Of a DNA stretch of 64,000 nucleotides, positions 19,091 through 32,510 are shown in pieces. Numbering within the stretch: position 1 is the stretch's first letter; the number at the start of each line of letters is the position of its first letter. Origin of the DNA: Aphrophora alni (taxonomy: Eukaryota; Arthropoda; Insecta; Hemiptera; Aphrophoridae); NCBI GenBank assembly GCA_963513935.1, contig OY740767.1, positions 78,351,360 to 78,415,359 of the forward strand, given 5' to 3'. The notes beneath the pieces were generated by a model, which worked only from the letters and a program-made list of their open reading frames with translations, was not told where the DNA came from and did no database searches. The position numbers were made by a program, and so were the translations under genes.

Positions 19091-21169
19091 ATAGCAGAAA
19101 GCAGAAACTTTTTCTTAGCCTGTTTTTGTATTAAAAAAAATACTAGATGTAATATATAGTTGTGAAGATAAATCTGTAACAACAAAGCATAATAAATTAA
19201 TCACAATAAATTAAAAAATAATAAACTCACAAAAGAAAACTAATACACACTAAAATTAGCACAGCGCCAGCATGTAAAATGCCTACCTCGGTCTGTGACA
19301 AAAACAAACTAATTCCGTATTCCGTCTGGGAAGCTCGGCTATGAATATTTTTTCCCACAGAAACGTGCAATATATCCTAAGAAATCTCCAAACTTCCTCT
19401 TTTCAACCATCACAAATATTGAAAATTACTAATTGAATTGACATAGAGTGCCGATGAGCAAATGGCAATGAAAAAAATAGTTTTATTTAAGATGGTTTAA
19501 AAGGTCTGTATATCCCGAATTATGAGAGCGACGATAATTTGGAAAGCATTATTCAAAAGAGAATGAAAATATCATAAGACTGTCCTAGATGGGAGTCGTT
19601 TGACAGAAAAGTGGACTTGTGACTAATCGATAAATATAACGTAAATTTTGTTTTCTGTTGCGACAAAATTTGCCATTTTTTTAGCAACTTAATTCAGTAA
19701 ATTTAGCGATTTATTAAATTATTTTTATTGAATTTAGGAACTTTTGGTTATAGAAATTTGTAATTACTGATAGTTAGCTTTACATTGGTACTTAGATATT
19801 GCAATATGACTATTTTTAGTGGGTGAAATGTTATTGTGTATAAAACGTGATTTTAATTTGTCAACACACAACCATCACACAAAGTTTCAACAACTAATTG
19901 CCTTTCCCACTTAGGGGGGTTTAAACTTTAATTTCTTTGTTAATTAATCGTGTTTGTTAAAAATGCAATACTTGAAGTTATAAATATTTAGTAGTGACAA
20001 GATCATCATTGAGACAGAACTTGGAACACAAGTTTAATTAATGCCACATAATATAAGTGACACATGCAATATTGTATAAATAGTACTGTGACGTTTCAAG
20101 GATTTTTTTTTTGTCCTTGTAAAAAATGTTATTGTCTAGTTTATTCACTGACACACCAATATGATACCTTTGTTAGGATATAAGGGTCCATCATATAGTA
20201 ATTTAAAATAACGTGGTGACTGCCGGAGTAACCTAGCCTCTTCCACTTTTAAACATGACATATTTAACTATTGCTATAAATATTCTTCACGGAAGTTTAA
20301 AAAAAAAACAAAAAAATTTCATCTTGTTCTGTAAATTACAGTAAAAAAAGAAAGATATCGTAAAACAATGTTTTTAATAGTACAGGTATTTTAAATGAAA
20401 AGCAGATTTCATAAATTTACTAAACAACTCGAAACATTTGGAATCATATCATATTTTGAGAGCCCAATCCTGATAGTAACATTGTTTCAGTGCTGCTTAA
20501 AAAATAGCACTTTTTTGTGAAGTAGACTGCACTGAGCCGCTTAGCCAGTTTCAAAATTATTAATACCGGATTATTAGTTTAGCATGCACAATGTTGCAAT
20601 CTATCACAGATCAGATCGTTTAGATCGCCATATTAGTAATGGCGAAAGTGATTAAAAGTTAGATAATATGTCATTGTTGTGGCATTTCTTAAAACAAGAA
20701 CTATAACCAGTTTTCTTCTGTTTTTGATAAGGAAAGATTTTAATCACGGAAAATATTTTAGAATTTACAAAAATCTTTCTGTTAAAATCATAGTTGTGGG
20801 ATGTGACATGGTCACCTTTCGAAAACAGAAAAAAAAAAAAAAATTGATGCCATTGTTGACTTGGCAGGAAAACTTGGCATTCAAATGGTAAAAGTCGAAA
20901 AGAAAAAACTTGAATAAATATTTAAAATTCTGTGGTAAGCAAGGAGCATAATTTTCGAAGACGTTTTTTGTGCACCAAACAATCTCGCGACATATCATAC
21001 AAGAGCCCTGGTTGGAGTGTGTGTAGGTAAAGGAGGCGATTACCTTTCTATATACCATGTTGTTATTTTGAATGAGCCGTTCAAATAAACTATCTTCACT
21101 AAGTCGCTATACATCATTAAATAACTTAAAATATAATGTTGCAATCTCTTAAATTTACCAATAGTTGAA
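19091..21169. other. AT-rich DNA, no gene recognised
   Basis: Frequent stops in all frames. Short frames at 20679-20891 (+) and 20765-21058 (-) carry no recognisable motif; the minus one lies next to the Tc1/mariner-type remnant and may be part of its decayed catalytic region, which I could not verify. Confidence 0.3.
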
Positions 21170-21432
21170 GCTTATAGGGGATTATATTAACCCTTTTCCT
21201 TATAATTCTCCAAATTGTGGTTTGGGCTATTTGAAGTTTCAACTCACTTTGGTTCAACATGATTTGCAGGTGATGCTGGCCTACCTGTGATTTTCCCTTT
21301 ACGAAAACAGCCTGTATTCTTGAACTTCTTGAAACAATCGTAGATTGACTTTATAGTTGACGGATATTTATGATAACGTGTCCTAAAATCTCGACAATAA
21401 CAGATTTTGTTTTTTGAAAGTCGAGCACACAA
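21170..21432 (-). pseudogene. Tc1/mariner-type transposase N-terminal remnant
   Basis: Minus-strand reading gives YHKYPSTIKSIYDCFKKFKN then TGCFRKGKITGRPASP, a helix-turn-helix with the GRP motif typical of DUF4817/Tc1-mariner-type transposases of insects. It continues as AQTTIWRIIRKRVNIIPYKL and QLLVNLRDCN, the second DNA-binding block of the same family. No catalytic DDE/D region was convincingly recognised and stops follow, so this is a dead fragment. No terminal inverted repeats were located. Confidence 0.65.
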
Positions 21433-24379
21433 AAAGACTTCTCTGTTGGAGTATTGGCCATTTTGTTGATGAAAGAATAGGATCAGGTGACTACATTGTT
21501 GACTACAATCAGCTGTTGAAATTAAAACTTGAAGTCATTTGGTACACATTGGTAACAAATATGACAAAATTCAATAATGTACATCATGTATTATAGACAT
21601 ATGAATGTGTATATTTCTTTTTGAATAACCATTTAACACGTGTTCATATTTTCAAATGGAAATGATTCTTTTATTGTCACTGAATGACACTTTATTTCCT
21701 TCCCAAACTTCAGTAACAGCAACGCATTTGTTGAGCTACATTTGTATTTTAATTTTTGAATAAGTGAGACTTTCCGTATATGAAACATTTTATATGGTTC
21801 CTTGAATTAAGATGTTATCGTATATTCTGTTTTTGTTTGATGTATAATTTCTGGTATATTTCCTACACATATTCTCCTGAATGAGAAGATAATAGATAAC
21901 ATATTATATTCAGAAATGTAATCCTCCATTCGAACTTGAAATGGTATTTAAATAAATTGTACAGAAAACAAAAAGAATTAGAGGAATCCACTGCTTTTTT
22001 TATAACACTGTTAATAACACAACAGTATTATTCATGTAAATGGAGGTCACAGATATAGTTGGTAGCGTAGTGAAATAACTCACATAATTAGTTATTTCTG
22101 AAAGGTATGAATAAATGAAATTATTTAATATAATATTACTATTTAATAGCCTATCTTCTCTGATTTAATCCATATAAAGTATTTAGTGTAACAAGATATA
22201 CAGTTTATTTATTTATAGTATTATTATGTAACTCCTTTAACTGGTGTATATTTAGACATTGGTTGTAGTCAAGTATTTATGTATAATTTAAAGGCTTACA
22301 GAAAATATATAGATATTATCGAGATATACACGTTACATTTGTTAAATTCTGGCAGTATATTATAATAAATAATATTATTCAATACATTATAAATTTTATT
22401 ATTTATTTGGATTTATAATTTTCTAATTATTCTAGTAAAATTTTAAATTAAAAAATTTGTATCCGTTGACAAATGTTTAGATATAAATAGTTAACGGTCA
22501 CCAGTTTTCGCTGTTTGAAGTTTGTAGAAGTCGGTATTTTTTTTACCTTGGTTTTGATTCAGAATTTGTTGAAACAAAAACTAAATTGAAATAAAAAAAA
22601 AAGAAGAATATATCTATCTATGGATCTCTACCACTTATACAGCTCAAAAGGCTGGACCCATTTTAATGCCTATAATTCAATTATTAAGGCCCAAAATAAT
22701 CTTAAACTTATTTCAACAATATTTGAAACAACATCCCAGAGACGACCAAAACAAATATAGATACCATAGTGAAGATATCCAATGAACAATACCATCTTAT
22801 AAAAACTGGAATACAAAAAAGCCGTAACACTTCACTTACCATTTTATATAATATTATGACTACCAATAATTTAAATTTACCAAATAAAACGACGCAGTGA
22901 AACCATTATTTACTTGAACTAAATACTTTTACTTCAAACCTATCTGTCTATATTAAGCTACTTTAATTGTATAACAAATTAAACTTATTTGTTTTAGGGT
23001 ATATAGTTATTATTTCATTGAAAATCGTTAAAAAATAATCAAAATTAATCCATAGATGTCATAAATTATCTATTTATTAAAAGTCGAAGTTGTAAAAATT
23101 ATATTTTTTGTTCCAGAATTTATTTTTCAATAGTTAACAAATAGTCTTGTTGAACCTGAATCTTTAATAATAATACAAAACCTGAATATCAATAATTACG
23201 ATAGACGAATTTATTTTAACTGCTGGAACATTAACAAAGACATATATTTAAAATAAAGTAACAGCTTCAAAAGATTCTGATTTGATTTTGCGCTTACAAA
23301 TTTTTTGGTCACACTTATTCATTTTAAGAGTTTTAGCAATGGGTATTTACACAGACACAATAAAACGTACCCTTTTAAATTCAACTATAATACTTATGTT
23401 TAATATAACTATAATACTTGTTAGTGAATCTAAAGTACAGCAGATACCCAATAATAGGCTATGTAAAGCACAGTTTAATCTTAGAACGTTGTATGTACAT
23501 TGCCCCACATAGGCCTATATAATTACATTGTTTGTGTTCAGACTGAATTGGCTTTGAAACCAACCTAGGTTGGTCCTAGGTTGGTTAGTCCACCCTAACT
23601 TGGACTAGGAAAATTATATATAGTTTTAGAAAATTTGTGCTTATAACTGAATCTGTGACCATTTCGAATATTTATGAAGGATATTAAATAATTTTGATGA
23701 CCGAAACAATAATTTCTGCATTGTTAAGTTACGTTTTGTTTTCTTAAGTTAGTTAAATTAACAACTTAACGTTGTATTGTTCTTTTAGGTTTTCTTTATT
23801 GTTTTATTAGTATTTACTAATAACTATCAATATATCATATTAGAAAATAATTTAGCGGCGGAATGGATGAACAAAACGAGTGTTAACAATAGGGTGAGGC
23901 TAAACGGGTTTTCGACAATTTCTTGGTAAATATTGTTCGTAAAAAAACAATTTCAACAAAAGTTTGTAGCTTATGAAATTTCCTAAATTTTTTTCTGCAC
24001 TCGGTTTTTAGGAGATTAAAACTAAGGGAGCTATAAATGTTTGAAATTTGTAATTGATTATATTTGTTGGAATATATTCCACCCATACACGAATATATTG
24101 AAAATAAACAAAAAACTTCATTAAATTAAATTAATTTAGAATAACTTATAACACAAAATACATCAATATTATTATTTAAAAAGTTTTGTCTTTATAAATA
24201 ACAAATTGTATCTGTTGATGAATTATTAAGTTGTTTCCATATCCACCCGAAATAAAAAATATTAACTGGTACAATGTTTGCTTATAACTATTTAGATTCT
24301 CACTTCTAGGAAATCTTATTTATTAAACATTATTTTTACCTTCAACACCTTTTGACTCTAAATCATATTGTCTTCATAA
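21433..24379. other. AT-rich DNA with a palindrome cluster at 23.56 kb
   Basis: No coding motif was recognised. Open frames at 23282-23512 (+) and 23883-24086 (-) lack family signatures and are probably chance frames. A palindrome cluster at 23558-23610 is listed separately. Confidence 0.3.
23558..23610. repeat. Cluster of short perfect palindromes
   Basis: ACCAACCTAGGTTGGT (23559-23574) is a perfect 16-bp palindrome. An alternative hairpin pairs AACCAACCTAGG (23558-23569) with CCTAGGTTGGTT (23575-23586). TAGTCCA and TGGACTA, separated by 8 nt, form a further stem just after. The cluster is GC-richer than its surroundings. Confidence 0.8.
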
Positions 24380-24660
24380 GAATTTATTCAGTTCCTTGAC
24401 AATCTTTGGATATTGAATTATATTTTATTCCCGCTTTATTACACCTGCATCTAAGTGATCCACAAGACATTAGCTTCAAAATATTATCGGGTGTCGGGCT
24501 TTGTAATTTGCTTATTTCCTCATAAATTCCAATAACTTTTTGCCATCTCTACTTTTGAGTACCATTAACATAACATTCCCAAACCAAAGTTGAATCTGGT
24601 GAATCTAAATGAATCTTGTTTAGCTACTTCCTCTGTCTGTGGCAAACACCTCCAACTAAG
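24380..24660 (-). pseudogene. Possible remnant of a TE-associated cysteine-rich (CXC-like) gene
   Basis: Minus-strand frames give SPTPDNILKLMSCG then LRCRCNKAGIKYNSISKDC. This resembles the PAPDNLLKLI.C.C...C.CRKAGL.C...C..C pattern seen in repeated insect proteins of unknown function that I associate with mobile elements. Upstream residues are broken by stops and some cysteines are replaced. The match is by memory of a pattern and is weak. Confidence 0.35.
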
Positions 24661-25749
24661 GTGATTATGTTTTTAGTGATTTAAAAAATATATCACATCA
24701 TAAACGATTTAATGACGTATCTTTTGATATTATAAGAATAACTATAAGATTTAATCACATCATTTCAGTAGCATTTCAGTAACTGTAGCATTTATTCCTA
24801 CAGATACTTCAGATTATAAAAAGTTTTAATGACATTTCCTACTTCAGTTCCTAACAGTTTTAGATTTTGTTTTGTTTTTCTTTGACCAAAAAATACAACT
24901 AGTCTTATCACAGCTACTAAACGAATGTGCTAATAATAAACAATTTTAAATTTAATATGTTTTGTTTTCTTTTTGCATTTTGATAGATAAAAATTTTGTT
25001 GTCAGAAACCTTACCAGGTTTAATAGAGGTATATAATATTACCATTTTCATGTGATTTTCACTAACAAAAAAGCTCCTTGATTTTGAATTTCAGTATTAA
25101 CGAAGGGTTTTCATCAAATTGCTTCACTTGAATATTTTCAAGCATCTGAAATCAACTTTTATATGTTTAATTGTTACATCCATTTGACAAAAATGTTTCT
25201 TGATTTGGTGTTACTGATGTATTTATCTTTTATAATAAATTTAAAATATTCGATTACCCTATGACATTTTTCTGTTCAATAATTTTTGTGCTTTAGGTAT
25301 TACGATAATTGTCGAAAACTATTACAGCTGAATAATAATATTTTTAATATAATTAGTACATACAGTACAGATTTCTTTATAGGTTTATACTGCTTATTCC
25401 ATTACACTTTATGTAATAAAATGCCTCCATTAATGAGGAATATATCAGTATGTTTATAATATTTTCTTTAATTTCGGAACTTTAAAAGTCTTCATATAAT
25501 ACAGATTTAACAGTTTTTCTCATACAATTTTGTTTAAATGATTATGTGGATAATGGGGTAAGTTCGAATTTAAAATACTCTTTGAGGTCATTGTCTAATT
25601 TTTATATAGAGCTTCTTCTTCTGACATGTTTCTTACAAAAGTTACCGATTTCCCTTTCTATTCTAAAGACAGATGTTTTGTTCAAAGCCACTCACATAAA
25701 ATAAGATATTATTATATATAGACATACTCGCACAAATAAATATCGATAT

Positions 25750-25753
<4 letters not shown>

Positions 25754-25811
<58 letters not shown>
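25754..25811. repeat. (TA)n microsatellite
   Basis: About 29 uninterrupted TA units, able to extrude as a cruciform. Confidence 0.95.
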
Positions 25812-25814
<3 letters not shown>

Positions 25815-26382
25815 GACTTATTATACGAACGTTGTTCATGCCAATGTGAATAAAATAAATAACTTTGAAACAAATAGGTTTTAACTCTTTCTTTAATTGT
25901 AAAATTAAAGTTTAAAAAAATCATTTAAAATAAAAATTATCGTTCAAATTTGATGCACTTAATAATTATACAATTAACATCTTAATCTACTACTTATTCT
26001 AAGTACACAGTTAAATACAAGTTACTTATTCTACAATGTCTTAATCTAAAATAAAGAAATAAGAGTGCATCAGAATTTTTTTACTTTAATTATTTTGTTA
26101 AAATGCTAACTGAAATTTATTATTTATTAATTTAATTTACTTTCTCTTTACGGGTTTGTTAGGTTCTTTGGTGACTATAATTTACTTAATATAAAATAGA
26201 ATTTGGTGGTAGTTTGTTTAATTGAAATTGTCAATTAATATGTACTTATCGACTCTGAAGTTCTATTACAGTTCCAATGTTCTTGGTTTCTTGAACGTGG
26301 TTCCTGCTTAGACTGCCAGTAGATGGATTGATTTGCCTTAATCTTTTCGACGAATCTTCTTTTCTTCATACACTTTTATTTT

Positions 26383-26620
26383 CACACACTTTTGTGACGA
26401 CGATTACTTTTAAATTTATTCGATGATTATTCTTGTTCAAACACTTGTAGAACGATGCTATTACTCACACACTTTTATGACAACGACTCTTTTTAACTTA
26501 TAAACGACGATTATCTTTTACTATACTTCGAAGATTATTATTAAATTCTTGTACAAAACGACGCAGTTACTATTTAATTTAGACGGTTGATTTCGGCTAA
26601 ATCTTTCACAACATTTTACT
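26383..26620. repeat. Diverged short tandem repeat, ~83-bp offset
   Basis: CACACACTTTTGTGACGACGA at 26383 recurs as CACACACTTTTATGACAACGA at 26466, each followed by TTTTTAA-rich sequence and an ACGATTATC-like block. A third partial unit with AACGACGCAGTTACT lies near 26560. Divergence is high and the limits are approximate. Confidence 0.4.
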
Positions 26621-26968
26621 CTATGCTAGTAAGAGAAACAATTTCTCCGGAACAATATTTTTCAATAAGTTAACAACCAAAAAGACCCCTTGCGCTTCTC
26701 TTCTACCCTTATTTATAATTTTTTATTTTCAAACTGCTTTATTCCGATCCTCTGCCTTCATTGGCTTATTTTAAATCTTTTACGTTACTTCAGAAATGAT
26801 GCAATTCGTTTAATTGGTTCTTTTCAAATAATTTTGGTTGAAGGCATTGAACTTTGAATGCTTTATTTGACTCCTTGAGGTTAGAATAGTTTTTCTAGCT
26901 GTCAACCCTTTCAACTCCACAATTTATGGCTTGCCGAGCACTGACCTTTTGGGAGCTCTCTATTTCGT

Positions 26969-26972
<4 letters not shown>

Positions 26973-27027
<55 letters not shown>
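26973..27027. repeat. (AT)n microsatellite
   Basis: About 27 uninterrupted AT units. Confidence 0.95.
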
Positions 27028-27028
<1 letters not shown>

Positions 27029-29289
27029 TATCACAAACGTACGAGATATAACGAAATCTTTTCTTTTAATCAATTATATGGTATTTTTTCTAGAAGTAGA
27101 AGCTACACGTAAATTTAATATAGCAGTCGCCGTGAAAATTCGCAGCTTCCTTAGTTTTCATCCCAGAAAAACGCTGTAAAAAATAAAATGTAGAACATTA
27201 TTTTAGTTTAATTTTTTTTTCAGAAGACCATTATTGCTTGCAAAATTTCCTTTATGTACACATTATTTTGATATCTACCCAATTTTACTGTACTATATTG
27301 TTATAATTTAAAATAATAATGACAATTAATTCAATTCTTAAGTTTTAACCATTTATTGTAATCGAAAGAAAATTTAGTTTATCCTGTCATTTAAGTAGCT
27401 GCCTAGCGAGTTATTTCTTATTGCATTGGATTGTAAAAACGTATTAATGCTATCAACTTTTGACACCACACATATTTGAAATGAACAGATATTGTTAATG
27501 TTCATTTTTCTTTTCAGAAGCGATCATTTCTCACACCGTTTTGGGGAAATATTGTCCTCCAACATCTGTGATTTTGTAATAAAAACAATAATTACATTTT
27601 TTAAATAGTTATATTTGTTAATTAATTTTCCTGTTTATTGATTCAGTAGTTGTTATTTCTGTTGAATTGAAACTGTTCAATATTTAAATGTGTGAAGATA
27701 AATGTATCATTTTGTCTAAAAAGGTTATATTGCCTGACAGGTAAAGTTTTGTAGGGACCCTATTTAAATATATTGGTTTTACTAATACTTCATTACTGCT
27801 TTTGTTTACATCATTTAATACCAAAATAGTTGCATCAAATGTTCATATTTAAATAAAATAAATAAAGATAAAAAAGTAAAAACTTTTTCTTTTCACAAAG
27901 TATTTAGTAGATATTAAATCTCCAGTCGTTAGTACGTATATCTTAAAGAGTTGGTATATTTTTCATGCCGTTTTAATTAATCCTTCTTTTCCCGGGATTG
28001 TTAATATAAAGTAAAAAAAAGAGCAAAACTTCAGAGGTAGTAATTTGTTTAGAGAGTCATACCCGATTTAGATTTCAGAACGTATGAATATTATTTAGTT
28101 ATTAACCAAATTTGTTATATTGTGTACGGACTTTAGAAAGTGGAGACACACTTTCAACATAGATCCTAAAACACACTTTAATGAATATGAATGTAGCGAA
28201 AGAAATGGTGTAAGTAGTATCCTATAATTAGATAATAAACGTTATTTTCCTCCTCGTGTCCTTATATATATACGATTTAAAAGTAGAAATGTATTTCATT
28301 GTAAGCTGAAGTAGTGACATAGTAATGATAATTATAATGGAGACGATATCTCATTTCTATATTTAACTTATTTAAATTTCCGCTTCATAATATTTATTTT
28401 TTGTTTCTTCGTTTTGTTATTTCCTCTTTCATTTGTGTTCTGGAACACCACAATATTTATTTCCGTTTTAATTTGCTAGAACACTTCCACCAAAATTACA
28501 CATTTCTTATTTTTTTATATTTCTTTTGAAATTGAAATCCTAATTTCTCTCTCTTTCTCTTTTGTCCTCAATTTTCATATTCAAAATATCAGGCTCAATA
28601 TTTTTCTGGTTGTTTTAATTTATAAAAAAGAAGCTATTTCCCCTCCAATTTTATTGTTATGTGTCCCTAACTGCTATTTTGCTCTTCAATTCTCTTTGGT
28701 TGCTCACTTGTTCTGAAGTCTCTATAAATGTTATCCTTTTTTGGCCCATTTATTTATATCTTCCACAAATTCATAATTTATTACTCTTTTCATTTCTCAA
28801 ACTATACATAAAATTTATAGTATATAAATTTATAGTATTTTTTAAATTTATTTACGAGTTTTTCCCAAATAGGAAAGAATAGGTATAAATGTATATCCCT
28901 TAGCAACATTTGTGTAAAATACAATTTTAAGTGGTTAACATTTTTTAAATTCAGATTTTGAAAACAACAAGGATTTAGAGAAGGTAAACGATACACATAA
29001 AAATACAGATACATATATAAATTACGTATATGAATTATTTTGTTGATCTATTTAAAACAGCAATAATAAATAAATATCTAAACGAATAAATACAGTTACT
29101 TTGCCCAATTATTATAATTAATAGAGTAACAACAAACACTTATAATATTAAAGTAAGATTTTTTCTTATTTACATATCATAACTAAAGTATCGCAAACAA
29201 ATACCAATTATTTTCATTAACTTGGCGACTTTATGTTTGCGGGAAAAAAAATATCCCGGACAAAGCTCTAAAATAGTGTTGGGTTTGTC
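27028..29289. other. AT-rich DNA, nothing recognised
   Basis: Two pyrimidine tracts ending in TTTTCAG (27218 and 27518) look like splice acceptors but are followed by stop-rich sequence. The sequences after them share weak similarity about 300 bp apart, perhaps an old duplication. No gene motif was found. Confidence 0.3.
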
Positions 29290-29460
29290 GATATACTTAA
29301 CTTACTTAGCTGTATGTTTGGAAGATTTTTCTTGTCCTTGTGATCCAGCACTCCACAGTCAAGAATATCATGTGCTGCAGTGTCAATGACACGTGATTGC
29401 GATTAGTAGAACTACAATGGAATTGTGGAGGATTAATTCGGGAGTGTTCCACTCTATAAG
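29290..29460 (-). pseudogene. Possible LINE ORF2 C-terminal remnant
   Basis: A minus-strand frame reads IDTAAHDILDCGVLDHKDKK, resembling the end of the LINE C-terminal zinc motif (ETAAH.L.DC..L), preceded in another frame by cysteine-containing sequence. The stretch is GC-richer than its flanks. Only about 50 codons are involved, so this is tentative. Confidence 0.35.
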
Positions 29461-31944
29461 AATATAAATGTACCTAAAAATTTATGTTTTGGGGATTTTT
29501 GTATTTGAAACATTTTCGTAAAATTTATTTTACTTTATTTTAGGAGTATTATTGTGAAATATTGTATACAGATTCTTATATTATATAATAATTTATTCTT
29601 TTTTTTGATTTACTAAATTGTGAAAAAAGAAAGGAACTTGAAAATATTAAGACAAATGACTGTATTTTATTAGTGTTATGTGGTATGTTAATCTGTTTTA
29701 TAAAAGGAATATGATATGGAAATGAATTTCTCGTGCATTATTATCATTTAGAATATTAAAATTATTTATTTAAATGATATAAAAAAACAAACATTTTTAT
29801 AATTTTATATTTAATTTATATAAAAGTTAATAAAGTTATAAAAATTTATATAAAAATTAATTTAAATTAAAAGTGATGAAATTAAACTTTGTTTTATCTT
29901 ACTATTTTAAAGAATACACATTAAAGAATATTAAGAACTTGTACAAGCTCCGATATAAATAAAATTAGATTCGTTATTTCTGCCTTTAGTTCTAGGTATG
30001 ATATACTTTTGACATTCCAATCGTTCTAAAAATTAAAATAGATCTTTAAAATATCTATAATGTCATCTATAAAATCACTGGATTTATTGGTGAACACATC
30101 ATTAGGAGTAGGGTCAGAATCTAATAAATAATCAATTATTATTGCGTACTCTCTATAAACATTTTTCTCTATGAGATGATATCATTTATAAACATTCTAT
30201 AATTGAAAATATCAAAGCAATGTTTACATGTTATAAATCTTCTTTTCCTTATACGAGTACAAGATTTCTGTAAGAAGTAAACAAGATTGTATGCAGAAGG
30301 GTTCAAGCTATCAGAGCATGAATGATATATGTGACATTTCTGTTTCTTTAGACTCCTGCTTCTTTAATCCTTTATAATACCGCAATACATTTACTTCTCT
30401 TTGTATTCATCTAAAGATGAAAAATCAACATAAGGTCACAAAACATATTTACTTTTACCTCCGAGACACGTTTAGTTAACACATTGTATTTTGTATTATT
30501 ACATGTTTCGAGATGCATATGAACAATTTATTTTAACACTTTCAATATATTTGCATAACAATTCAAATAGTAGATTATTTCTATTTTAATAAAAGTGAGA
30601 ATAAAGACCTAATGAACAAATTGTTGTATATGGAAGCATAAGGTGAAATAAATCAATAAATTGTATTTTGAATTGGTTCAGCAAGTAATGACAAAAATTT
30701 TTTTTTCTACTTCAATTCTATTTTCAATACTCCAAACAATTCTATTTTTTCGTCTACTTTTTAAGATATTTTCAATAATTTACTGCATGTAAATTCATTT
30801 TTTTATTAAATTAAATACCCATTTTCTTACTATTCTCGATATTTTAATTTAAAACTGTATATTTTACTACAGCTATTTAATTCTGGTTTTAACATTAATG
30901 ATGTATTGTTCATATTATTGATATAGTTTATTCGATTACCACTGCTAATTAATAAGTACCTTAATTATAACTGCTTTTTAATAAGAGTTAATATTAGCAC
31001 CTTTAGCACTGCTAATTAATAAGATAATCATTCTCTTAGTAATTATTATATCATTGCATTAGGATTGACATTAGCATTATGTCTGTTATACTCTATTATT
31101 TTTTTATTGCCATATTTCTCATCTTCATACTTCTTTCCATCCCAGTTCTTTAGATGGAGTTGGAGAGTTTAAATGTTTCTTCTTAACAAAAAAAAAAAAA
31201 AAAACAAAAAAAAACAGTTTTTTTTAAAACCAATAAATATCCTCTCGCCTCTTTTCAACGGGAAAAGAACCCAACCCTATCGAGTAGGGGGATGGAGTGT
31301 CAGATTATTGAATTTATAAAATAAATTAACGCTACTAATTAAATCAAAGAATGTTTAAATACTATAAAAATATTAAGATTCGAAATAGATAAAATGTATA
31401 AAGTAGTAAAACTCAGAAGGATGAATTAAATTAGAATATCGTATTGTATAGGAAAGCAAAGAATATCAATGTTTTATTCCCGCACCCATAAGTTAAGATG
31501 CGATCTTAAAAATGAATGAAAAGAAAAATTTATAATTTAAAACTTGGAATAGTGTTAGCCAAATAACATTCCACGTACAAAATGAGTAAATTTGTTCTTA
31601 TAAGCAAGTATATATTTTGTCAGAGTTTATATATATTTGATTATACAAAAAATGTGTTTCGTTTAATAACCACTTTTCAAAAATGTTTAATGAAAGGTAG
31701 AATGTAGGGAGAAAGTAGGTGCAATAAAATTCACGAGATTTTAAATCATGTTTCGCCGAATATGACCACACAAAGTCCTCCTAGGTTTAGGAAGAAGTCT
31801 AGTGCGCCAGAAGCCATAAATGCTATACTACACTCACCATTGTTTTAACTGGATTGATGAATACAACTATAAAATGAAGATGTACTATCAAATTTTGTTT
31901 GATACTCAACGTTTCTGCCACCGACACATTTGATTCTCATACCG
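29461..31944. other. AT-rich DNA with one A-tract, nothing recognised
   Basis: Stop-rich in all frames. An A-rich tract at about 31187-31213 runs into T-rich sequence, next to a small GC-richer patch (31240-31300). No transposon or gene motif was identified. Confidence 0.3.
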
Positions 31945-32510
31945 TAGATTATGGTGATACCACTCTATCTAGAACTTTGTTTTAAGTCGTACAAAGCTTT
32001 AAAAAGGGGTACGAGAAAATGTTTAGGACGTACCTCATTTTGGAAGGACTATCTTGTCAACGAATAGTAAAAATGAGGAAGTGATGATGTATTTGATGGA
32101 AAAAGATAGCCGATTATGTGTAAGGATGATTACAGAAGAAACGTGCTTGAATATAATTACAGTACACAGAATTCTAATTGAACATTTGCACATGAAAAGT
32201 GAAAAACTAGATCTAGAGACTATTCTGCAATAATAGTCTGTGGAGAAAAGGCGAACAGGATGCAAATTTGTCGAGATTTGCTGGAAATACTTGAAATTTA
32301 GTCAAATTTCTCGGATAAAGCAATAATAGTAAATGATGCATGGGTGTTCGAGTACGATCTAGAATAAAACGACACTTGAAATATTCTCTTCTTCCGAAGA
32401 AACACAAATGAACAGATCCACTGTGAAAACGATGATTATCATTTTTCTCGACAACAGTAAAACATTCACGAAAAATGTTTACCTTCAATACAGGCAGTTA
32501 ATTAAGCCTT
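31945..32510 (+). pseudogene. mariner-family transposase remnant
   Basis: The + strand reads, in order, YGDTTLSRTLF then QSFKKGYEKM (second helix-turn-helix: YG.. LSR..V..W...F..G), GRTILSTNSKNEEV, DSRLCVRMITEETCLNIITV then HRILIEHLHMK (linker region), and EICWKYLKF. After a frame change comes DAWVFEYDLE, which holds the first catalytic Asp block (GDE.WV..YDPE), followed by VKTMIIIFLDN, the second catalytic block, in another frame. At least four stops or frameshifts are visible. The order and spacing are those of insect mariner elements of about 340 residues; the final catalytic region and the inverted repeats were not found. Confidence 0.85.

Noticed and set aside
25712..25924. Open frame with Ile-Tyr repeats
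   Set aside because: Produced by the (TA)n microsatellite, as are those near 26973, 45964 and 58435.
27205..27590. Two TTTTCAG acceptor-like sites
   Set aside because: Both are followed by stop-rich sequence; treated as pyrimidine tracts in AT-rich DNA.
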